This document shows positions 37,814 to 45,631 of a stretch of DNA of 64,000 nt, in pieces (the first letter of the stretch is position 1; every line of letters begins with the position of its first letter). The notes beneath the pieces were generated by a model, which saw only the letters and a program-made list of their open reading frames with translations, did no database searches and was not told where the DNA came from. Position numbers and translations under genes: made by a program. The DNA lies in the NCBI RefSeq assembly GCF_041521385.1, contig NZ_CP168006.1:372001-436000 (forward strand), in the 5' to 3' direction. The stretch is from Alcaligenes faecalis (GTDB taxonomy: Bacteria; Pseudomonadota; Gammaproteobacteria; Burkholderiales; Burkholderiaceae_B).

Positions 37814-37837
37814 AAGAACGGGTATGTGATCCCACAT

Positions 37838-37867
37838 AAAAACAAAGGCACCCGCCTGGGTGCCTTT
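37838..37867 (-). terminator. Terminator of rplS
   Basis: AAAGGCACCC (37844-37853) pairs perfectly with GGGTGCCTTT (37858-37867), loop of four. On the minus strand it is followed by GTTTTT. It lies 22 bases after the rplS stop. Confidence 0.92.
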
Positions 37868-37888
37868 GCATCGCTGTTCGCTTGGGAA

Positions 37889-38263
37889 TTAGTTACCCGA
37901 ACGACGAACGAGTTTTTCTTTGATGCGAGCGGCTTTACCCGAGCGTTCGCGCAGATAGTACAGTTTAGCACGACGCACAGCGCCACGACGCTTGACTTCG
38001 ATGCTGGCGATCTGAGGGGAATACAGCTGGAATGTACGCTCAACGGCTTCGCCCGAAGAAATCTTGCGAACGATGAAAGAAGAGTTCAGACCACGGTTGC
38101 GACGGCCAATAACCACGCCTTCGTATGCCTGTACACGCTTGCGTGTACCTTCAACCACGTTTACGTTCACAACAACAGTGTCACCAGGACCGAACTCGGG
38201 AGGCAGCTTGCCACCGGTCAGGCGCTGGATTTCTTCTTGCTCAAGAATAGCGATCAAATCCAC
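37889..38263 (-). CDS. rplS: 50S ribosomal protein L19
   Basis: L19 sits at the 30S-50S interface. I place the start at GTG 38263 ([11 protein letters not shown], 124 residues) because TTGGAG lies six to seven bases before it and the protein then matches the usual L19 start; an ATG 18 bases upstream lacks such a site. [31 protein letters not shown] and [20 protein letters not shown] are family segments. In most proteobacteria rplS follows rpsP-rimM-trmD; here its upstream neighbour is a divergent lipoate ligase pair, so it has its own promoter. Confidence 0.96.
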   Translation of the reverse strand: MDLIAILEQEEIQRLTGGKLPPEFGPGDTVVVNVNVVEGTRKRVQAYEGVVIGRRNRGLNSSFIVRKISSGEAVERTFQLYSPQIASIEVKRRGAVRRAKLYYLRERSGKAARIKEKLVRRSGN

Positions 38264-38350
38264 GATTGACTCCAAAACCATCGTATCAGCCGCACACATT
38301 ATAAAAATCGCGCTGACAGAGGATGAAAAAATGATTAGCCAATGATTCTA

Positions 38351-38387
38351 TCAGTAAAAAGCTTAAATTACCAAGCTTTTTGACTGA
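38351..38387. other. Strong hairpin in the rplS/lplB divergent region
   Basis: AAAAAGCTT (38356-38364) pairs with AAGCTTTTT (38373-38381), extended by TCAGT/ACTGA across one bulged G. No transcript is known to end here, since both neighbours are transcribed away from it. It may lie in the rplS leader or act as an insulating terminator. Confidence 0.6.
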
Positions 38388-38466
38388 TTACAGCTGTATT
38401 TTCAGGCGTTTAACTACGCTAAAATACGACACTTTGGGCATCGTGCCCCTGTATTAAACGCAGCAA

Positions 38467-38510
38467 AAGCGAGGTTTTACTCGCTTGGCCCTCCCCTTGA
38501 CGAAAAGGGG
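38467..38510 (+). other. Two consecutive hairpins in the leader of the lipoate ligase genes
   Basis: AAGCGAG/CTCGCTT (38467-38473, 38480-38486) is followed seven bases later by CCCCTT/AAGGGG (38493-38498, 38505-38510). The second ends 25 bases before the start codon. Neither has a T run, so these look like leader structures rather than terminators. I do not recognise a known riboswitch. Confidence 0.5.
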
Positions 38511-38535
38511 CCGACCTTATCAAAGGACACAGTCT

Positions 38536-38811
38536 ATGCATGCTGAATACAAAGTTCCTGGCGGCAAGCTGGTCGTGATCGATCTGGATGTCAAAGACCA
38601 TATGATCGAACAAGCACGACTGAGCGGCGATTTTTTTCTGGAACCACCCGAAGCACTGGGCCTGATTAATCAAGCCCTGCAGGGCCTGTCCGTCAACAGC
38701 AGTGCCGAAGAAATTGCGGCTCACGTCAGCCGCGCCCTGCCCAAGGACATCGAAATGTTCGGTCTGGACCCACAAGCGATTGGGGTGGTGGTAAGGAGGG
38801 CCTTGGCATGA
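38536..38811 (+). CDS. lplB: Lipoate-protein ligase accessory subunit (LplB-like)
   Basis: A 91-residue protein (MHAEYKVPGGKLVVIDLDV...). It matches the accessory C-terminal domain of lipoate-protein ligases: the YKVPGGKLV strand start, a helix-rich middle with FFLEPPEAL, and a final AIGVVVRRAL helix. In E. coli LplA this domain is fused; in Thermoplasma it is a separate subunit (LplB) required for lipoyl-AMP formation. The stop overlaps the start of the catalytic gene. Identification rests on pattern and context, not on a search. Confidence 0.75.
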   Translation: MHAEYKVPGGKLVVIDLDVKDHMIEQARLSGDFFLEPPEALGLINQALQGLSVNSSAEEIAAHVSRALPKDIEMFGLDPQAIGVVVRRALA

Positions 38812-39578
38812 TGAGCTGGAACGAGTTGCCTTGGGAGCTGATCCACATGGAGCCGCAGCCCGCTGCCCTGCATATGGCACTAGACGAAATCATTACCCAG
38901 CAAGTCAGTGAAGGCACCCGCGCCCCTACCCTGCGTATCTGGGAATGGCAAGAGGCTGCTGTCGTGATTGGGCGTTTTCAATCTCTGCGCAATGAAATTG
39001 AAGCTGAGGCTGCAACCCGTCACGGTATTCGTGTGGTGCGCCGTATCAGTGGCGGTGGTGCCATGTTCATCGAACCCGGCAATACCATTACCTATTCGCT
39101 CAGCGTACCCAAGCAGTTTGTAGCCGGCATGACGTTTCAGGAGTCCTACGAGTTTCTGGATTCCTGGGTCATTGAAGCCCTGCGCAACATGGGTATTGAT
39201 GCCTGGTACCAACCGCTGAACGACATTACCAGTGCCGGTGGAAAAATTGGCGGTGCCGCACAGGCGCGCCGTGGCAACGCCGTCTTGCACCATGTCACCA
39301 TGGCCTACGACATTGATGCTGACAAGATGTTGGAAGTCCTACGCATCGGCAAGGAAAAACTCTCAGACAAAGGCACCACCAGCGCCAAGAAACGCGTGGA
39401 CCCTATCCGCAGTCAAACTGGCATGAGCCGTGAAGCGGTTATTGAAGCCATGCTGGACATGTTCCGCAAAAAGACGGCTCTCAAACCCGGCACACTGCCC
39501 ACGTCAACATTGGAACAGGCCGAAAAACTGGCATACGACCGTTTCCTGTCAAACGACTGGACACAACTGGTGCCCTGA
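38808..39578 (+). CDS. lplA: Lipoate-protein ligase catalytic subunit (LplA-like)
   Basis: A 256-residue BPL/LplA/LipB-fold protein. RRISGGGAMFIEPGNTITYS (about 74-93) is the lipoate-binding loop with the RRxSGGG motif, and SAGGKIGGAAQARR (about 142-155) carries the conserved lysine. It would ligate free lipoate to E2 and GcvH proteins. It starts inside the lplB stop (ATGA overlap; a second ATG follows at 38811). It lacks the C-terminal accessory domain of E. coli LplA, which is supplied by the gene before it. Confidence 0.85.
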   Translation: MMSWNELPWELIHMEPQPAALHMALDEIITQQVSEGTRAPTLRIWEWQEAAVVIGRFQSLRNEIEAEAATRHGIRVVRRISGGGAMFIEPGNTITYSLSVPKQFVAGMTFQESYEFLDSWVIEALRNMGIDAWYQPLNDITSAGGKIGGAAQARRGNAVLHHVTMAYDIDADKMLEVLRIGKEKLSDKGTTSAKKRVDPIRSQTGMSREAVIEAMLDMFRKKTALKPGTLPTSTLEQAEKLAYDRFLSNDWTQLVP

Positions 39579-39609
39579 TCGCTCCCTGGGGCAGCACAAG
39601 GACGTGGCC

Positions 39610-39804
39610 TTAAAACCCACCCATGCTGCCCAACCACAGCAAGCCGGGAATACTGGCACCCCACACAGCAACCAAACACACATCCATGACCTTGGCCTTG
39701 AAAGACAAAGGCTTGTTAAATGGGCTGGAAGAGGCCGCAGAACGAACCGGGCCGCGGAAACGTGGAGTGGCTTGGGGGCGGTAATGACGGCTTGGACTAG
39801 ACAT
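39610..39804 (-). CDS. Small basic membrane protein
   Basis: A 64-residue protein with a basic, S/P/R-rich N-terminus (about 1-36) and one hydrophobic helix near the C-terminus (VMDVCLVAVWGASIPGLLWLG). CGGAGT lies seven bases before the ATG, a strong ribosome binding site, and a TATAAG -10 element (39832-39827) overlaps a 12-base palindrome. Similar short proteins with a C-terminal WGASIP-type helix are familiar from Burkholderiales, but I know of no function. Confidence 0.65.
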   Translation of the reverse strand: MSSPSRHYRPQATPRFRGPVRSAASSSPFNKPLSFKAKVMDVCLVAVWGASIPGLLWLGSMGGF

Positions 39805-40177
39805 GACTAACTCCGTTTACTGTTTTCTTATACAGTACTGTACTTAAAACCAGCTTCGAGTGCAATCAGTATCCGCGCTGATGTTGCGCCTGCCCCACTG
39901 ACAGGCGCAAACCCAGTCCCGACGCCAGCTACAGCCAATCCCCTGACAAACCAGCCTTGCCTGCCCTGCCCATTTTCAAAGCTGGATCGCCACTTTCATC
40001 CAGTATTTTATACAGTGATTTTGCACAGTAGCGGCACTCTCCCGCGACCCCTGCAGGGAATCCAGGGCAAGCACCCAGCCCAAGCACAGGCCATCTGCCT
40101 GAAAAGGCTGCGCCCACAAAAAAGCCCTCGTGCCATAAGCAGGAGGGCTTTTGGTCCGAGCCCGAAGGCCAGGAAAA
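39805..40177. other. Intergenic region between the small membrane gene and the peroxiredoxin gene
   Basis: These 373 bases hold the palindrome TACAGTACTGTA (39831-39842), a second TTATACAGT near 40008 that repeats part of it, and the peroxiredoxin terminator. No coding sequence is supported. Confidence 0.5.
40118..40152 (-). terminator. Terminator of the peroxiredoxin gene
   Basis: AAAAGCCCTC (40120-40129) pairs with GAGGGCTTTT (40143-40152), loop of 13. On the minus strand it ends in T6. It follows the stop by about 25 bases. Confidence 0.9.
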
Positions 40178-40819
40178 TTACTTGTTAGGCTGAGGCGTCA
40201 CACGCAGGTAAGGACGAATCTCGGTAAAGCCTTTGGGGAATTTCTGCTTCAGAACTTCCGGATCTTTCAGGCTGGGGACGATGATCACGTCATCACCGTC
40301 TTCCCAGTTCACTGGCGTGGCCACGCTGTGGCTGTCGGTCAGTTGCAAAGAATCGATCACGCGCAGGATTTCGTTGAAGTTGCGGCCCGTGCTGGCGGGG
40401 TAGGTGATGATCAGACGCACTTTCTTGGCCGGGTCGATGATGAACACCGAACGCACAGTCACGGTGGTGCTGGCGTTGGGGTGGATCATATCGTACAGAT
40501 CCGACACCTTGCGGTCCGCATCAGCCAGGATGGGGAAGTTAACGGTGGTTTTTTGAGTTTCGTTGATGTCATCAATCCACTTGCCGTGAGAATCAACATC
40601 ATCAACAGAGACAGCAATCACTTTTACGTCGCGCTTGGCGAACTCGTCCGCCAGCTTGGCGGTGTAGCCCAGTTCGGTGGTGCACACAGGCGTAAAATCG
40701 GCTGGGTGGGAAAACAAGACGCCCCAGCTATTACCCAAGAACTCGTGAAATTTGATGGTGCCAGCGGAGGATTTTTGTTCAAAATCAGGGGCCAGGTCAC
40801 CCAGACGAAGTGTAGCCAT
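40178..40819 (-). CDS. 1-Cys peroxiredoxin (Prx6/LsfA type)
   Basis: A 213-residue thiol peroxidase. The peroxidatic cysteine is C46 in HPADFTPVCTTEL, with T43 and the later R (RSVFIIDP) of the active site. There is no other cysteine in the chain, so it is a true 1-Cys enzyme that needs an external thiol. The C-terminal extension (VPSLKDPEVLKQKFPKGF) is the Prx6-type dimerisation region. It is monocistronic with its own terminator. Confidence 0.95.
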   Translation of the reverse strand: MATLRLGDLAPDFEQKSSAGTIKFHEFLGNSWGVLFSHPADFTPVCTTELGYTAKLADEFAKRDVKVIAVSVDDVDSHGKWIDDINETQKTTVNFPILADADRKVSDLYDMIHPNASTTVTVRSVFIIDPAKKVRLIITYPASTGRNFNEILRVIDSLQLTDSHSVATPVNWEDGDDVIIVPSLKDPEVLKQKFPKGFTEIRPYLRVTPQPNK

Positions 40820-40946
40820 TGCGTTCCTCTTTTCGAAATACAGCCGCGATCAGGTAATCACCGGCTTAAATAATCAGGACTAGTCAGATGATTTTGTCAG
40901 CATAAAGAGTACGTTTCAAATAATTAAAAGCTATATCAATATACCG

Positions 40947-40985
40947 AAAAAAGGCCCGGCAGCCAAAAAAGCTGCACGGGCCTTT
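40947..40985 (-). terminator. Terminator of the acyl-CoA dehydrogenase gene
   Basis: AAAGGCCCG (40950-40958) pairs with CGGGCCTTT (40977-40985), with an inner GCAGC/GCTGC stem and one bulged A. On the minus strand the stem is followed by T6. Confidence 0.9.
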
Positions 40986-41005
40986 ATGCCTTGGGTCTGG
41001 TCGAC

Positions 41006-42823
41006 TTACAACAGTTCGGTCGCCAAGTAAGGTGTCAGCTCCACGCCGTCAGCCACAGACTGGGCCAAGGCGGTAGCCCGTGGCAGCAAGTGGCTGGCAA
41101 AGAACACGCTGGTAGACAGTTTGCGGCGCAGGAATGGATCCTGACTGCCTTCGCTCAATGCTTTTTCTGCAGCCAAAGCAGCACGAGCCATCTGCCAGCC
41201 CGTCAGCACATAGCCGGACAGCATCAGGAATGGCACGCTACCCAGGAACACGGCCGGCAGGTCTTTCTGAGCATTCATCAAGGTGAACATGGCAGCACGT
41301 TCCACGCTCTTCACACCGGCTTCCAGACGATCGGCGATCAGGGTCAAGGCGACGCTGTGCCCACCACCTTGAGCCGCACGTTCGCGCAACTTGGCTACAG
41401 TAGCGCCCAACTCAGGAGCCAGGCCCTGGATCACAGCACCGGCGTCACGCAGAACCTTGCGACCGATGAAATCGTTGGCCTGAATGGCGGTGGTCCCCTC
41501 GTAGATAGGCAAAATGCGCGAGTCGCGGTAATGCTGGGCTGCACCGGTTTCTTCGATAAAGCCCATGCCGCCATGCACCTGCACGCCCAGGGACGTGACT
41601 TCCAAGGACATTTCAGTGCTGAAACCCTTGACCACAGGCACCAGGAACTCGTACAGAGCCTGGTAACGCTTGCGGGCATTTTCATCTGCACTGTGACGCG
41701 CCTTGTCGTTCACACCAGCAGCGAAGTAAGCCAGCGCACGAGAGCCTTCTGTCAGGGCACGCATTTGCACCAGCATGCGCTGCACGTCGGGGTGATGGGC
41801 AATCGACACGGCCTTGCCACCAGTCAGAGGCGCACCCTGTACACGCTCGTTGGCGTATTCAAGAGCCTGCTGGAATGCACGCTCAGCCACGGCGATACCT
41901 TGCACGCCCACTGCGTAACGGGCCGCGTTCATCATGATGAACATGTACTTCAGGCCTTCGTTTTCTTTGCCGACCAGATAACCGACAGCGCCCTCGCCCA
42001 CATCACCCTTGCCCGAGCCGTACAGCAGCACAGCGGTTGGGCTGCCATGGATGCCCAGCTTGTGCTCCAGCGAAGCACACCAGACGTCGTTACGGGCGCC
42101 CAGGGAACCATCGTCGTTGACCATGAACTTGGGCACGATGAACAGCGAAATCCCTTTCACACCGGCAGGCGCATCTGGCGTACGGGCCAGCACCAGATGG
42201 ACGATATTCTCGGCCATATCGTGCTCACCGTAGGTGATGAAAATCTTTTGACCGCTGATGCGGTAGCTGCCGTCATCCTGAGGAACAGCGCGGCTGGCAA
42301 CCTGGGCCAGATCCGAACCGGCCTGAGGCTCGGTCAAGTTCATGGTGCCGGTCCAGCGGCCTTCCAGCAAAGGGGGCAGGAAACGTTCTTTCTGCTCGTC
42401 CGAGCCGACCATGGACACGGCTTCGATCACGCCGTCCGTCAGCAAAGGACACAGGGAAAAAGCCAGGTTGGCGGCATTGATGTTTTCACAAGCCACGGCA
42501 CCGATCAGTTTGGGCAGGCCTTGGCCACCCAGTTCGGCTTCGTGCTGCAAACCCTGCCAGCCGGCTTTGGCAAACTCTTCAAAGGCTTTCTTGAAGCCGG
42601 GTGTGGTGGTGACCACACCGTCATTCCACTTGGCGCCATTCTGATCACCAGCGCGGTTCAAAGGTGCTACTTCCTGCTCAACGAAACGGGCGTTCTCATC
42701 AATAATGGCATCGATCAACTCGGCCGAGAAATCCTCAAAGCCAGGTAATTCCAGCACACCAGGTAGATCAGCCAGCTCTGTAAGTGCAAAGCGGATATCT
42801 TGGGTGGGTACACGATACGTCAT
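41006..42823 (-). CDS. Acyl-CoA dehydrogenase of the 600-residue class
   Basis: From ATG 42823 (preceded by AGGAG) the protein has 605 residues. It has the acyl-CoA dehydrogenase N-, middle and C-domains: NLTEPQAGSDLAQV (about 161-174), ISGQKIFITYGEHD, and the catalytic-base region RILPIYEGTTAIQANDFIG (about 435-453), followed by a C-terminal domain of about 130 residues as in DmdC/FadE-like enzymes. Exact acyl substrate is unknown. It lies 108 bases downstream of etfA on the same strand but beyond a terminator; its electrons would go to EtfAB. Confidence 0.92.
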   Translation of the reverse strand: MTYRVPTQDIRFALTELADLPGVLELPGFEDFSAELIDAIIDENARFVEQEVAPLNRAGDQNGAKWNDGVVTTTPGFKKAFEEFAKAGWQGLQHEAELGGQGLPKLIGAVACENINAANLAFSLCPLLTDGVIEAVSMVGSDEQKERFLPPLLEGRWTGTMNLTEPQAGSDLAQVASRAVPQDDGSYRISGQKIFITYGEHDMAENIVHLVLARTPDAPAGVKGISLFIVPKFMVNDDGSLGARNDVWCASLEHKLGIHGSPTAVLLYGSGKGDVGEGAVGYLVGKENEGLKYMFIMMNAARYAVGVQGIAVAERAFQQALEYANERVQGAPLTGGKAVSIAHHPDVQRMLVQMRALTEGSRALAYFAAGVNDKARHSADENARKRYQALYEFLVPVVKGFSTEMSLEVTSLGVQVHGGMGFIEETGAAQHYRDSRILPIYEGTTAIQANDFIGRKVLRDAGAVIQGLAPELGATVAKLRERAAQGGGHSVALTLIADRLEAGVKSVERAAMFTLMNAQKDLPAVFLGSVPFLMLSGYVLTGWQMARAALAAEKALSEGSQDPFLRRKLSTSVFFASHLLPRATALAQSVADGVELTPYLATELL

Positions 42824-42888
42824 GAACACTCCTACACAGAAACAAAAAGGACCGAAGCCACAACCAGGCCCCTGGGGTATACGCACTG

Positions 42889-42921
42889 AAAAAAAGCCTG
42901 CTGGAGAAGTATCCAGCAGGC
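42889..42921 (-). terminator. Terminator of etfBA
   Basis: GCCTGCTGGA (42896-42905) pairs perfectly with TCCAGCAGGC (42912-42921), loop of six, followed on the minus strand by T7. It separates etfBA from the acyl-CoA dehydrogenase gene. Confidence 0.93.
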
Positions 42922-42931
42922 CGATTGGCGC

Positions 42932-43861
42932 TTAGAGCGCTTTTTCTAACTCAGGCACAGCCTCAAACAGGTCCGCGACCAAACCGTAGTCTGCCACGCC
43001 AAAAATAGGCGCTTCGGGATCTTTATTGATGGCCACAATGACCTTGGAGTCTTTCATGCCGGCCAAATGCTGGATGGCACCGGAAATACCCACGGCCACG
43101 TACAACTGAGGAGCGACGATCTTTCCTGTCTGCCCCACTTGCCAGTCGTTGGGTGCATAACCGGCGTCCACTGCAGCGCGCGAGGCACCCAGTGCAGCAC
43201 CCAGCTTGTCTGCCAGACCGTCCAGCAGTTTGAAGTTTTCGGCGCTGCCCATACCACGGCCACCGGACACGACCACACCGGCACCCGCCAGTTCAGGACG
43301 ATCGCTCTTGGCCACTTCACGACTGACGAAAGTCGAACGACCCGAATCAGCAACGGCGCTCAGCTCTTCAACCGCGGCGCTACCACCTTCAGCGGCCACC
43401 GCGTCAAACGCAGTGGTACGCACGGTGACAACTTTAACGGCATCGCTGGACTGAACGGTGGCCACAGCGTTACCGGCATAAATAGGACGAGTGAAGGTGT
43501 CTGCCGACTCGACGGACAAGATGTCCGACAATTGCGCGACATCCAGCTTGGCGGCCACGCGAGGAGCAATGTTCTTGCCCGATGCGGTGGCGGGGAACAG
43601 GATGTGGCTGTAGTTGGAAGCAATGGCCAGCACTTGAGCCGCCACGTTCTCGGCCAGACCCTCAGCCAATGCAGGGCCGTCGGCCAGCAGCACTTTGCTG
43701 ACACCCTGGGCTTTGGCAGCCGCTTGGGCTACGCCAGCAGCCTGGTTACCCGCGACCAGAACATGCACCTCACCGCCGAGCTTCAGAGCGGCAGCCAAGG
43801 TGTTGAGAGTTGCAGCCTTGAGCTGCTGATTGTCGTGCTCGGCAATAACAAGGATAGCCAT
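42932..43861 (-). CDS. etfA: Electron transfer flavoprotein subunit alpha
   Basis: EtfA binds FAD and passes electrons from acyl-CoA dehydrogenases to the ubiquinone pool through ETF dehydrogenase. The 309 residues show the Rossmann-like first domain and the FAD-binding C-domain with [15 protein letters not shown] (about 199-213), [24 protein letters not shown] and [16 protein letters not shown]. It begins directly after the etfB stop. Confidence 0.98.
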   Translation of the reverse strand: MAILVIAEHDNQQLKAATLNTLAAALKLGGEVHVLVAGNQAAGVAQAAAKAQGVSKVLLADGPALAEGLAENVAAQVLAIASNYSHILFPATASGKNIAPRVAAKLDVAQLSDILSVESADTFTRPIYAGNAVATVQSSDAVKVVTVRTTAFDAVAAEGGSAAVEELSAVADSGRSTFVSREVAKSDRPELAGAGVVVSGGRGMGSAENFKLLDGLADKLGAALGASRAAVDAGYAPNDWQVGQTGKIVAPQLYVAVGISGAIQHLAGMKDSKVIVAINKDPEAPIFGVADYGLVADLFEAVPELEKAL

Positions 43862-44611
43862 TTAAATCACCTTCGCTTCGTTCTTCAGTTTCTCGACCAG
43901 TGTGGCAACATCGGGCACCATGATGCCGGCAGCACGAGCTGGAGGCTCAGTCACTTTCAGAGTTTTGATGCGAGGAGCCACATCAATGCCCAGCTCTTCA
44001 GGAGTCAGAGTTTCCAAAGGCTTTTTCTTGGCCTTCATGATGTTGGGCAGTGTCACATAACGAGGCTCGTTCAAGCGCAGGTCGGTGGTGATCACAGCGG
44101 GCAGGCTCAATTTCAGTGTTTCCAGACCGCCGTCCACTTCACGAGTGACCGACACGCTATCGCCCGAAACTTCCACCTTGCTGGCAAAGGTAGCTTGTGG
44201 CCAGTCCAGCAAGGCAGCCAGCATCTGGCCGGTTTGGTTGGCGTCATCGTCGATCGCCTGTTTGCCCAGGATCACAAGCTGAGGCTGCTCTTTATCCACC
44301 ACGGCCTTGATCAGCTTGGCGACAGCCAAAGGCTGCAACTCGGCGTCGGTTTGCACCAAGGTGGCACGGTCGGCACCAATGGCCAAGGCCGTACGCAAGG
44401 TTTCCTGGCTTTGTGCAACACCGCAAGACAGCGCGATAACTTCTGTGGCTGCACCGCTTTCTTTGAGGCGTGTAGCCTCTTCGACAGCGATTTCGTCAAA
44501 AGGGTTCATGGACATTTTCACATTGGCAATGTCCACCCCGGTTTGGTCAGATTTCACGCGCACCTTGACGTTATAGTCAACTACGCGTTTCACGGGTACT
44601 AACACCTTCAT
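43862..44611 (-). CDS. etfB: Electron transfer flavoprotein subunit beta
   Basis: EtfB is the AMP-binding partner of EtfA. The 249 residues start [14 protein letters not shown] and contain [16 protein letters not shown] (about 36-51), [30 protein letters not shown] (signature, about 126-145) and the C-terminal arm that wraps EtfA. It is the first gene of etfBA; the upstream 85 bases hold a GGCGTTGGAA/TTCCAACGCC hairpin. Confidence 0.98.
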   Translation of the reverse strand: MKVLVPVKRVVDYNVKVRVKSDQTGVDIANVKMSMNPFDEIAVEEATRLKESGAATEVIALSCGVAQSQETLRTALAIGADRATLVQTDAELQPLAVAKLIKAVVDKEQPQLVILGKQAIDDDANQTGQMLAALLDWPQATFASKVEVSGDSVSVTREVDGGLETLKLSLPAVITTDLRLNEPRYVTLPNIMKAKKKPLETLTPEELGIDVAPRIKTLKVTEPPARAAGIMVPDVATLVEKLKNEAKVI

Positions 44612-44660
44612 GTAATGTTCTCCAGTGCAGTCTTAAATAAAAATTGTTCTGTTGAAATAA

Positions 44661-44683
44661 GGCGTTGGAAGAATTCCAACGCC
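44661..44683 (-). terminator. Hairpin between the deacetylase-like gene and etfB
   Basis: GGCGTTGGAA (44661-44670) pairs perfectly with TTCCAACGCC (44674-44683), loop GAA. On the minus strand the following tract is TTATTTC, a weak U run, so it may be an inefficient terminator or a processing hairpin. Confidence 0.5.
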
Positions 44684-44696
44684 CGAAGCCAATCGC

Positions 44697-45620
44697 CTAA
44701 AGCCCGGCGAAGGCCTTGATATGGGCCACCACGCTGCGTCCCAGAGACGAGGGATCGTACCCCCCTTCCAGCATACTGACCAGACGTTGTCCGGCACTAG
44801 GCGCACAGGCTTGGACCACCATGGCGGTCAGTTCCGCATAATCGGCCTCAACCAAACTGAGCTGCCCCATCTCGTCTTCACGGTGAGCATCAAAGCCTGC
44901 CGAGAAAAAGACCATTTCAGGGGCAAACGCCTCTATGCGGGGCAAACAAACCTGTTTGAACAGATCGATAATCTGAGCAGACTTGGTGTAAGCCTCAACC
45001 GGTATATTTACCATGTTTTGCGCTGCCGGGTCCTGAAAGGAATCAGGAAAAAACGGGGACTGAAAAAAACTGCACATCAAAACCCGCTCATCGCCGGCAA
45101 AAATTTGCTCGGTTCCATTACCGTGATGCACATCAAAATCCACGATCAAGACCCGCTTGAGATCATATTTCTCCATCGCATAGGCCACGGCCACGGCGAC
45201 ATTGTTGAAAAAACAAAATCCCATCGCTCGCGCCCGCTCGGCATGATGCCCAGGAGGTCGTACGGCACAAAATGCGCCAGCCGCCCCTTCATGCATAACA
45301 CCATCGACAGCATCCAGACCCGCCCCGGCAGCGGCATAGGCGGCTTCCAGGGTATGCGGATTCATCAAGGTGTCAGGATCGATATTGAAATACCCCTGCC
45401 GCGGCAATTGCTCTTTGAGCTTTTGCACGTAAGCGGCATCGTGTACCCGCAAGATATCCTCATCCGTGGCCAGCCTTGCTTGTCGCTGGGCCAGATAGGA
45501 TGCCAGACCGCTCGATAGCAGTTGATCATTTATGGCATCGAGTCGCTGCGGACTTTCCGGATGCCATCGACCCATCTCATGCAAATGGCACGATGGATGG
45601 ATAAAATATAGTGTCTCCAT
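44697..45620 (-). CDS. Histone-deacetylase-family hydrolase (acetylpolyamine/acetyl-lysine type)
   Basis: A 307-residue zinc hydrolase of the arginase/deacetylase fold. RPPGHHAERARAMGFCFFNN (about 121-140) supplies the paired histidines, DFDVHHGNGTE (about 160-170) the zinc ligands, and SAGFDAHRED and LEGGYD the later loops. The substrate in this organism is unknown; acetylated polyamines or other small amides are likely. The ATG at 45620 is 11 bases from the start codon of the divergent transglycosylase gene and has no clear ribosome binding site. Confidence 0.9.
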   Translation of the reverse strand: METLYFIHPSCHLHEMGRWHPESPQRLDAINDQLLSSGLASYLAQRQARLATDEDILRVHDAAYVQKLKEQLPRQGYFNIDPDTLMNPHTLEAAYAAAGAGLDAVDGVMHEGAAGAFCAVRPPGHHAERARAMGFCFFNNVAVAVAYAMEKYDLKRVLIVDFDVHHGNGTEQIFAGDERVLMCSFFQSPFFPDSFQDPAAQNMVNIPVEAYTKSAQIIDLFKQVCLPRIEAFAPEMVFFSAGFDAHREDEMGQLSLVEADYAELTAMVVQACAPSAGQRLVSMLEGGYDPSSLGRSVVAHIKAFAGL

Positions 45621-45631
45621 GAGGATGGATT

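Noticed and set aside
37814..37837. Upstream start of the Nudix hydrolase at 37837
   Set aside because: This ATG touches the U tract of the rplS terminator, so most transcripts would not include it with a leader. The ATG at 37813 is safer.
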